Assembly (NCBI GenBank): GCA_958450365.1
Contig: CAUEEP010000902.1
Location: 744,001 to 808,000, forward strand
Source of the DNA: Mesorhabditis belari
Lineage: Eukaryota > Nematoda > Chromadorea > Rhabditida > Rhabditidae
Reading direction: 5' to 3'
Length of the DNA: 64,000 nucleotides
A program made the position numbers and the translations under genes. The notes under the pieces were generated by a model. That model made no database searches. It had not been told where the DNA came from and saw nothing but the letters and a program-made list of their open reading frames with translations. Below are positions 10,223 to 20,500 of the stretch, in pieces. Each line of letters begins with the position of its first letter. Within the stretch, counting starts at the first letter, position 1.

Positions 10223-11744
10223 TAAAATAACTTATCGTAATAAAGCTTCTGACTTTATGAAACTCCGTCAAAAATGTTTTTCAAAACCACCGAAGATCAC
10301 GCTCAAATATTTGAGCGCTTTTTCACGATTTTTTTTTAGCTTTCAAAACAGTCTCTCCGATTTCAAAAAGGGAATTATTGTCGATGTTTCGGTGGAACAA
10401 AAAAAAAGAGACAAAAAAAGAGACAAAAAAAGCTTATGCTAATAAATGTTTTGCCCTAAAAAAAATGAAATAAAGTGCAAGTTTTTGAACAAAATTTTGT
10501 TCGCAAAACTTATGGAAACATCCAGAACATGAAATGATTTCAAAATAAACACAAAACAGAAAGATAAAAATCCATTTTTGTATGTTTCTGGGGATTTTTA
10601 CTGGCTTTTCTGTGCTAAATGGCATTTTTAAATGAAGGAATGAAGGGAAAAAGGAAAAGGAAAATACTGAAGGGATTTCTAGTCTGATAGAAGTCTTTAA
10701 AATTTCATTTTACCGATTTCTTTTTGTTAAGAGGTACCGTTTTCCAGTTAAGGAGCTAAATCTCGAAAGCAAAGGCTTAAAGCGAAAATCTATTCGATAG
10801 TTTCTCTTTTCCTAGTTCTTACGAGCATTTTAATATCAAATTCACAAAAATTCGTTCAGCCAATCATAGACAATTGATCCTTTGAAAAGCGGGATCATCA
10901 CAAACGTTTCCCCATTAGAAATTATCTCTGATTTCTTTGGCAAAGTGGTAAAGCGTTTTGTTCCAATGCCAGAGATGGCGAGTTTGTTTCCCCGAGCAAG
11001 CTTAAGGTTTTACTTTTATGCCAAAAATTTTCGTAAAAAAAAACATTTGACTTATGGGCATCATAAGGGAACTTTCATTTTGAACCTTTGCTCTGATAGG
11101 CACCATTTTGGGCTCAAAAGTAGTCCAAAAAAGCGACGCCGAATCTTCAAAGGCTGCATTTACCTCAGAGGCCAGTTCTGCTGACTTCTATCCGGGTTTT
11201 GGCCTGGCTTGGCTTGGATACCCAAGAGCTCACTTGGCCTGACTTGGCTTGGATACCCAAGAGCTTACTTGGAACTGCATTCATCTATAGATACCGAAAA
11301 GTACCTCAAATTATAATATTAATGGTTTCTAATAAACGAACAAAATGTTTAGGGATTCTTAAAGCCAAATAAATGTTGAGCCAACTAGCCAAGGAATCAA
11401 ATAAATTTGTTATTTTATTCGATTTAGACCAGACACCAGTTGATCTGACTGACCTTCAACATACAGCTTTTCGTCACTCATCATCCTACAGCAATATCCC
11501 CTTTCTACGCAACTGCGCCCATTCGCATTGTTTCAGTGCTCTGCTCATGTCATACACACCGATGTGTCACCGTATTATTCCCCTCTTTTCCCCCGCTCAA
11601 CAGGTCGACCCGGGTCCACCCTCACATCAACTCCAAATGTACATGGAAACTCTCTCTCCATTTAGATGATCAACATAATCCCTCGACTATATAAATGGGA
11701 CTTTTCCCCTCAACAAACATTCATTCATTCAATTCCATCAAAAC
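10223..11744. other. non-coding upstream stretch with short duplication
   Basis: No family-level coding signal was found; the open frames at 10882-11184 and 11373-11669 have no recognisable motif. A unit of about 40 bp built on GGCTTGGATACCCAAGAGCT occurs twice in tandem at about 11205-11275. A pyrimidine-rich segment with TATATAAATGG at 11689-11699 lies about 50 bp upstream of the next start codon and could be a TATA-like promoter element. Confidence 0.45.
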
Positions 11745-13996
11745 ATGTCTCATCTGAACTATTTTGTGCTTGTTGTTTTGGTTACGGTAGCGTTTGGGAG
11801 AAGATGGCAAATGAATGCTGGGAACTCGATCCCCGATTTCCCGAATATGGCCATTGAGATTATGGGTGATTGTGTTGTGTCGGTGAGTTGACTAAGAATG
11901 ACTAAGAATTTCATTTACCGTAGTTTTCCTAAAAGCTTTCCCTTTCCCTTGATACGAATGCACTTTTAAGGAAATCATGACAAAGTTCGCTTCTCTATTT
12001 TTGCAATTAAAACTCTTTTAAGAAGAAATCCTTTTAGGGAGATGAGCTGATCGCAAACGAGATCCCCGTGAGAACATTGACTACAGAGGAACAAGCCGAG
12101 GTCACACAATACAACGCTCGATTGCAACAAGTTCAACAAGTATTTCGAAAGTCTAAAAAATTTTTATAGCTGATATTTAGCAATTCAAAGAACTCAGTGA
12201 TCAATTGAGAAATCTGAGCGAATCCTCAGCCAATTCTCCCACTACAGTCTCCATGGGTAATAAAGGAAAAGGGAAAGGAAAAGGAAAGGGAAATAAAGGA
12301 GGCAAAAATGGACGAGGAGGATGGGGTGAGTTTGAGAAAAGAATTGAAAATATATATAATAGTAAATAACAAGTTCAGTGGCTAGGTTACTCTAGCCTCG
12401 TGAGCTTTTGGATGCCTTTATATTAGGTTGATGCAAAAGTCTTTTTCATTTTTTTCGTCTGCCGTTTCAAGCCAACAAATGCACGAATTAAACTACGGTT
12501 GATTTCATTAGAAAAACCAATTATTTTTCTGCAAAATAACATTAAAACGGGTTTAAAAATATTTAATGCCTGGATTTTCTTGAGAGTATGAAGTCGGGTA
12601 GTCAAAAAGGGCTAACTCGATGATGCGGTTTAGACACCTTAGCTAAAGAAAACCTATCTTCGTGTCAATAGATAAAAGATAGAGAAAAAAAACGTTTGAT
12701 ATTTCGCCAAAATTTCAGAGAAATTCATTCAGCCAATTTTTCCGTAGAGTTTTTTATAGATTTTTACGAAAAAGGCGTTTTTCACTCTCGAATTTGCTTG
12801 AAAGTGAACCGAAATTCATTTAAAAAGATGCAAATTGAACAAAAAAACACTTTTTATTTAGAGAAAAGCATAGGTTAATTGGTGAATTTGTTACTTTTTA
12901 ACAGAAGTACGAAAAAAATGAAAAAGACTTTTGCATCAACCTAATATTATTGTTTTTGAATGAGTGCCTGGCTGACTCACTCAACTAGGCAAAGCCAGAG
13001 CCGACCCAGTTTCAAGCTTGGCTTCTGGCGTTTCTGGCTACTTTTTGTGGACCAAGCCTACCGTAAAGCCCGGTCTGGCCTTGTACAAAATATTTAGAAA
13101 AATCTACGAATTGTAGTAAAACAAAAGTTGTCTTTATATTTGATTGATCTTCTCGATTTCAGTGACTCCATCACCGGCGGCTCAAGCTCTGATCGATCAA
13201 ATCGCCAACCTCACCGGTCCAGCATCCCCATCTTTCTGCAATGGATCCGACACGATTCTCTATGATTTCATCGGATGCTCTGTTCAGGTGAGGAATTAGA
13301 AATCACTTTTAACAACAATCTCAACCCTTTCAGAACTACAAAGTCTATATTGGACGCACATTTTTGAGAAATCTCACCACCGCCGAGGTGACGACAATGA
13401 ATGTAAGTTCATAAATATGATTGAGATTGATACTTATCATTTCCAGACTTTCATCAATCAGTCGAACGCTTGGGAGCAATGGATTATGTCGCAAATTCAG
13501 GTAGAATGACAACACAAAATACTTGCTTTGGAAAAACTTTGAAGCTAAACCAGTTTCTCTGGAGCTTTTACTGATAAGTTGGCTGATAGTCTAAATTGGA
13601 CTCTATTTTAAAGCTGTACTTTAAACAGAACCAGCTTTCACTTTTAAAATTAATCTGAAACCCCAGTTTCAGAGTCAAAACTTCGGTGGACATGGAGGAA
13701 AAGGTGGAATGGGTGGAGGACGAGGAGGACAAGGTGGAATGGGTGGAGGACATCAAGGAATGGGTGGAATGGGTGGAGGACAAGGAGGACAAGGTGAAAT
13801 GGGTGGAATGGGTGGAGGCAACGGAGCTCACGGATCAACCACCACTCCAACCCTCAGCAAGGCCTCATCTCCATCATCAGTGTCAGCCTCTTCCTCTTCT
13901 TCCACTTCAACTCCATCCACCACTGCAACCACTTCATCGCCGATCTCCTCAAAACCCCCATTCCCGACAATGCCCCAATTCTGCACTCTTTTCTAA
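11745..13996 (+). CDS. secreted protein with two pepsin-inhibitor-3-like repeats and Gly-rich tail
   Basis: Seven exons join in frame: 11745-11882, 12038-12139, 12181-12325, 13163-13287, 13334-13402, 13447-13500 and 13673-13996. The start gives a signal peptide (MSHLNYFVLVVLVTVAFG). Repeat 1 reads GDCVVSGDELIANEIPVRTL and then TTEEQAEVTQYNARL. Repeat 2 reads FIGCSVQNYKVYIGRTFLRNL and then TTAEVTTMN. This is the 'C-V..., Y/L-x-N/G, V-R-x-L, T-x-x-E' layout of nematode aspin/pepsin-inhibitor-3 domains, which block aspartic proteases. A Lys/Gly stretch (KGKGKGKGNKGG) separates the repeats. The last exon encodes GGMGGG repeats followed by a Ser/Thr-rich tail ending in FCTLF. Protease inhibition is inferred from family resemblance only. 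A mariner-type MITE sits in intron 3. Confidence 0.75.
12423..12944. mobile_element. mariner-type MITE (522 bp, TA target duplication)
   Basis: The terminal inverted repeats are about 36 bp (left end TTAGGTTGATGCAAAAGTCT, right end its complement) and are flanked by TA on both sides. The TTAGGTTG start is the classic mariner end. It has no transposase. It is inserted in intron 3 of the pepsin-inhibitor-like gene. Confidence 0.88.
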
Positions 13997-14577
13997 TGTT
14001 TATGTAATAAATGTATCAATGAATCAGATTTCAACTCGTAATTTTACTTATCTACAAACTTTAAAGTGCTATCTACACTAGTATAAATTTGATACTGTAA
14101 GGTCATGAGGAAATTCCAATCCGAACCTATTTCCACCTCGTTTTCTCGGCCGTTTCTTGACCGATTGCTCTAAAATTTTGTCTACAAACTGAAAATGTCG
14201 ACGCCTTTCGCCGTCCTTTTTTTTTGCTTATAACTTTGTCAAATGTCAACAGATTTTGATGTTTTTAGTACAAAGCAATGTAGAATTTTATTTTAAATCG
14301 ATTGATACTAAAAACATCTAAATCGATTGACATTTGATAAAGTTATAAGCAAAAGAAAAAAGGGCGGCGAAATGAATCCCGACTCATAAGTTACACTTTC
14401 AAACTCTTCAATGAAGCTTCAGCATGAACACTTTTTTCTTGTATCCTGTAATGAAACAAGAAAATTATCTTTTACATCCATGTTTTCATGAAGTTTTCTT
14501 GAAGTTCTTTTCTCGTAAAGTGCGTTATCAATCAGTGATACTTTGCAGGGAAAAGTTGTTTTTTTCTAAACTATTTC
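13997..14577. repeat. convergent intergenic region with foldback repeat
   Basis: An AATAAATG signal lies just after the stop of the upstream gene. Two complementary arms follow, at about 14217-14280 and 14300-14362 (TGCTTATAACTTTGTCAAAT against ATTTGATAAAGTTATAAGCA), which make a long stem. The rest is AT-rich. Both flanking genes end here (convergent), so no promoter is expected. Confidence 0.6.
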
Positions 14578-17500
14578 TTAAATACTCTTCACATGCATAT
14601 CAATCGATAGCCGTCCACGAATATTTTTCACATTGTAGATGACCATTTTTGCGAACAGCGTATCACCCAGATGACCGATTTTCTGGAAAAATTGATCATT
14701 TCGTACAGTAGATTGACTTAAAACTAAACGATCTAGCGGATATTGAGAGAAAAATGTGCGACAGTGTCAGTGATGTTTCAACCAGGACTTACGGATTAGC
14801 CTATCAACCAAGTTTGTCAACCAAGCTCAGAGTAAGGTCCAGCTCTGTCTTCTGACAAATCTAGTGTCAGGCAAGGCAAAGTTAGGTAATGTTCATGTTT
14901 TTGTCTGCCTTAGAAAGGAATTTGAACTCACCATACAGTGTGGAATCAATCCCATCAATTGCGATAGTCGTTTCATCAGAAAATACTCGTTTTCTTCTTT
15001 ATATTTATCGGATAGATGCTGGAATTGAGGAATTGTAAAATGAGTCGATTGGAAATTGACTTGAAAAGGGAATTTGTCTTTAATGTTTTAGATATATATT
15101 GGGTTGGTGAATTGAAAACTGCGGGCTATTGTCATATGTGACAGTTTGAGCACTTTCTTCAAAAGAAACCCATTTTGGTGTCAATGGGGAAGTTGTAGAG
15201 AACCAAAAACGAAGCCTATATTCAAATTTTCAGAACGATTCAAAAACTGGTTTTCAAGAAATGCCAAATTTATGAATTTTCACAAAACTTGCATTTTAAG
15301 CAAAACTAACAAGTGTATCTTTTTGGAAATTTGGCTATAAGCCTAATTTTTGATTCTCTACAACTTTTCTATTGACACCAAAATGGGTTTCTTTTGAAGA
15401 AAGTGCTTAAACTGGGACATCTCCAGTCCTCGATTTTTGAGTCTCACATTTGTCTCACACACAAACCAAAACCCTACTACGAAAGAGGAATCCGCAAATT
15501 GCCTGTAAAATGGGCAGAAGTCGTCAACAATAATGGAAATTATTTCGAATGAATTGATGGTTTTATGTTGAATAAATTTTAGTTCAAAGGCTGGTGAATT
15601 GCAGTTTTCAATTCACCAACCCAATATTCACCTAATATAAATTCAATTCACCAACCAAGTGGTTAGGGTGTTAATTCTAAAATAGCTACATTAGCTACAG
15701 TTACACAAACCTTTACCAGCATACACTCATATTTCCTCTTCGCTTGTCGAACAATCGAATTTCCCAAATCCGAGAGGCATGGAGCTGAAGAAAATTTGAT
15801 CTTTTTTCAAACCCCAAATCTTTACGAGAAGTGAAGAATAGAATCTTCTTTAAAAGCACAAATTCCTCGACGGTAATCCTCGTCTCCTCAAAAACACTCA
15901 TCAAAAATCGTTGCACATAATCGACGAGCATTATGTTGAATGAACGATAACGACAACTGAAAACAAAATCGACTTTAAACTTTAAATCTTAAAACTAAAA
16001 TTTTTTTTTTCAAACCCACTTACTTACTCGCTCATCGCCGGATCGTGCCCATTTTTGGGTAATCTCATTTGATGACCGAATGCCAATCCATCAACTCCAT
16101 AACGATAGGAATTGTAGGCGGCTGAGAAGAGGACTATGCTTGTGCTTGTCGAACAAAGTTGAAAGATCTGGGATCGAGGATTTTCATTTGCAAAACTACT
16201 TTTTGTTGCCCTCTACTAGACTTGACTTAAAGTAATCCTCACAAGCAATGCTTTTCTAAAGTGTGCCAACTTTTGAAAACTACCATAATCTTCTAGTTCT
16301 GTGAGTGCCACGAGGATATCGATGGCTACAAAAGTAGAGGTTCTTCTCGGAAATCTGGATCTTTTCACTGTGAAAAGCTACAGTGCGTTCCAAAAGTTTA
16401 GACGGTAGCGCAAAATGGGCGTTTCCGTAAAAAATGCAACTAAATTTTTTGTTATTTTTATCTACATTAATGGAAAATAACAAAAAACTTTTAAGTGAAA
16501 ACTTTTAGCTCATTGGCTTTGATGAAAATAAAAAAATATCAACTTTGTCGAAAACCGGGTGTTCCAAAAGTTTAGACGGATTTATTGTAACAGAAAAAAA
16601 AACAGTAAAAAAAACTTAACAAAAGTGCTTTAACGTGTCTTAAAAATCAATAACGTTGCCTCCGCGGCGAATTAACTGAAAAATTCTTTTCGGCATGCTT
16701 TGGATAAGCGATTGAATCAGCGTGGAGGGAATTTGACCCCATTCTCTAATAATTGCCGCTTTCAAAGAGTCGATCGTTGTGTATTGTTGTCCATTTTTGT
16801 AAACCTTCCGTACAAGATATCCCCAAATGTTCTCGATGGGGTTACAGTCAGGAGAACATGCGATCCACGGTAACACGGGGACATTTTGTTGTTGAAGGTA
16901 GCTGGTGATCGAAGCGCTTCGATGAATGGAAGCCCCATCATGCATAAAAACATAAGAATTTCCTTGATTTTGTGTTAGAAATGGAATCAGAGATCGGGAT
17001 AAAACTTGTTGATACTCGATACTATCCATTCTCCTTGAGGTGAATCAAATCTCAAGGGTCCCATCTGCACAAAAAACTCCCCAGCACATCAGGGATCCTC
17101 CGCCGAAATTGCGCTTTGAAAAATACTTTGGTTCTTTTCGTAAATCTCTCCAGTAATGCAGATAACCGTCTGGTCCGTCAAGGCACCACTTCTTCTCATC
17201 ACTGAAGATGATCTAAAGTTTCATTTTGTTTAGATAATCAGAGTTATAAATCTCCCTTTTGTCCAATCTCGATTCATTTCACGTTGAGTGAAGTCTAAAC
17301 GTGCTGTTTTGTGAATAGCCTTTAATTTTGGATCTGGCATCATCTTCATTCTTTGCAGATTAGGATTTTCTTTCAAACATCGCAGAATCGTTTGTTTTGA
17401 AAGTTTGAGCCCACACTCAGCGGCTAACTCCTTCGCTGTCTTTGGCGAATTCGAAGCAGCATTTGACAAACGTCAGCGATCTCTTTCAGATAACTTGGTG

Positions 17501-20500
17501 GGTCTACCCATTTTCTTATTGGGACGTTTGTTGTTCATCCTTCCAAATGCTTTTTGAACTCCTGGCTCAGAACGATTAAGTTTCTCTGCAATTTTGTTGA
17601 AGGTCTAGCCGGCGTTACGGTAAGCCTCAATCTGTGAAATCGCGAGAGCGGAAATCTTTCCCTTCTTGCCCATTTCCTTTAAAATAGATCATTACGCAAA
17701 GTTCAGTATAGAAAAAGAACCAAAAATATTGAAAAAAATTAATTTTTAAAGATAAAATTCCAAACCGTCTAAACTTTTGGAACACCCGGTTTTCGATAAA
17801 GTCGATATTTTTTTATTTTCATCAAAGCCAGTGAGCTAAAAGTTTTTTCTTAATAGTTTTTGGATATTTTACATTAATGTAGATAAAAATAACAAAAAAT
17901 TTAGTTGCATTTTTTACGGAAACGCCCATTTTGCGCTACCGTCTAAACTTTTGGAACGCACTGTATTAGATACAAAACCCAAAGCCAAGTCGATTCTCTT
18001 GGGACTTTTCTTGAAACAAAGGGTTGAAATAAACTCATTAAATATGTTTTACGACCCTGAAAACCCCGGGGCACAAATTTCTAACATTAAATCTCATTTG
18101 GGAATCATTTACAGAAGTAAAAGAAAGTCACTGTGTAAAGTGACTAGCAAGGTGTTCTTTGTGCGACCGCGTAATCCCTCGCAATCTGGCATATGCCGCC
18201 GATAGATAGGTGTTCCCTTTTCCAGTTATAGACGGGAAAGGAGCCGGAAGCGACCGAGCCGCCCCGACGCCACCACACTAAACCCGGCCACACACCCCGC
18301 CATCCCGGCAAACCAAAACACAAAGACGACCCCGACAGTCACTGCACGGAGTGATTTCTCTTTTCTTCTGTAAATGATTCCTAACTGAGATTAATGTTGA
18401 AAATTTGTGCTTCGGGTTTTTTAGGGTTGTAGAACCCATTGGCGGAGTTTTAACCCTTTGTCTCAAGAAAAGTCCCGAGAGAATTCAATTAACTTTTCAC
18501 AATGACCCGTACTTTTTCAAAAGACCGGAATTTCCCAAAAGAACCAAAGTGGATAGTTTTGATAAAAGCTAGAGACAAATTTACAGTTTGGTAGTACTTA
18601 CTCTTGGGTTCGTTTGCAAAAAGTTGACACGCATTATCATTAGCTTCTGCTTGCATTTGTCTTGTACTTGTTATACGCTACGTATTTGTACTTTACGTAG
18701 TTATTTAGCTGCTTATAAAGTGGATACAAAGTGGAATAATTTTTGATAACTCACTCGATCCCTTTCAGCGAGATCCCAGACCTCTGGAGTGCCACGAGAC
18801 CAGTCAAGGAAATGGAGACTCGATCGACAATAAGAACTTCTAAAAATTGAGATACTTAGAAATTTATCGTTAATTTGATTATGAATTCAAAAATTGAAGG
18901 CTTTTAAGAGCTGTAAAAGCTACAGTACCTCAATTGATCGCTTGAGTCGAGAGACAAGGAGCGCTTTCTCCCGGAGTCATATTTCATCTGAAAGCTATTA
19001 TTTCCTAAACTGTAGTGTAGATCTTACTGTAGTTTTGATTGCCTTATGCACTCACCGGTGTTCTCTCGCAAATTCTCCTTACTGTAGCTTGATTGCCTTA
19101 TGCACTCACCGGTGTTCTCTCGCAAATTCTCCTACTGTAGCTTGATTGCCTTATGCACTCACCGGTGTTCTCTCGCAAATTCTCCTTACTGTAGCTTGAT
19201 TGCCTTATGCACTCACCGGTGTTCTCTCGCAAATTCTCCTTACTGTAGCTTGATTGCCTTATGCACTCACCGGTGTTCTCTCGCAAATTCTCCTTACTGT
19301 AGCTTGATTGCCTTATGCACTCACCGGTGTTCTCTCGCAAATTCTCCTTACTGTAGCTTGATTGCCTTATGCACTCACCGGTGTTCTCTCGCAAATTCTC
19401 CAGGGTTCTTGAAATCCCTCTTTTAGGGGAACATCGATATCATAATGGAAATCATTGTCCGGGAAATCTTTTCCATGATTATTGTCACAAAATCTAAAAG
19501 GTAATTCTTTTTGGATAGGATTTGCCCATTCTCAACCACTCCAAACCGACCTCTCTAATTCAACAAGCACTCTGACGTCTCCTTTTGAATTTTCCTTTCT
19601 TTTCATCATTTCAACAAAAGTCTCACTCCCGGATGGAATCAGCTAAAAAATAACAATTTCCGATCTTACCAAGAATCAATATCATCTAGATTCTTTTATT
19701 ATAGTCAGCTCTGGTCAGACATTACTGCTGTTTATGGATTATATTCAGGTCATGCGTTTAGAATAAAATAAAGTAGATAGACCCAAACTTGAATTGTGTT
19801 AAACAGTTGTGTTAAATGAAGTGCATCGAAAAGCCCTACATGACAGTGAAGTTGAGGCACGGCTGAGGTGCCGACGAGCGCCAATGGGAGATCGGTGACT
19901 CGTGTAGGGCGTTTCATCGCTCCCTCTTTCTTCCCAACCACTTAATTTGTTCATTTTATTACGAGATCCGTTTCTACGAGGCTTCAATGCAGCAAATTCT
20001 TTACTTACTTGCTGGTTTCATCCCAGCCGCGATACAGCGTTGAAAGCGACAAAAACGACATCGAGTCACTTGAAAAGTTAAAAAGTTTTCAAAATAATTC
20101 GAATAAAACTTACAATTCCGGCAATTGTTCGTCTTTTCGCAAAGAAAAGCCGACGATGAGATGACAGCGCGGAGGAAGAAGATCTTACAACCGCTGTAAA
20201 TTTGGGTTTCTTCGGATAAACGACGGATTGCAATTTGATAAGGGCTGTAATTTGTGATCAAAAAGCAAGAAAATGTCTATTTTATCGTTTTCCGATGTAA
20301 GACATAGCCTGGCTACCGTAATCGGCTTTGCAATAGTTTAATAAAGTAAGGAAATGGATGGCAAAGAGGAACCGAGAGGGAATTAAATCCTCGACCTTCT
20401 GCTTACCAGCCAGATGCTTTACCACTGAGCTATTGGCGCTTTCTCTGAACAAGAAGTAAGAAGACAAGGAAGAAAAAGAACTTCCTAATGTTACTGCCGT

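Noticed and set aside
19037..19402. Tandem repeat as a CRISPR array or zinc-finger-like coding repeat (RENTGEC pattern)
   Set aside because: Units are directly adjacent without unique spacers, and the Cys pattern has no paired His. The coding-strand frame closes at the intron stop.
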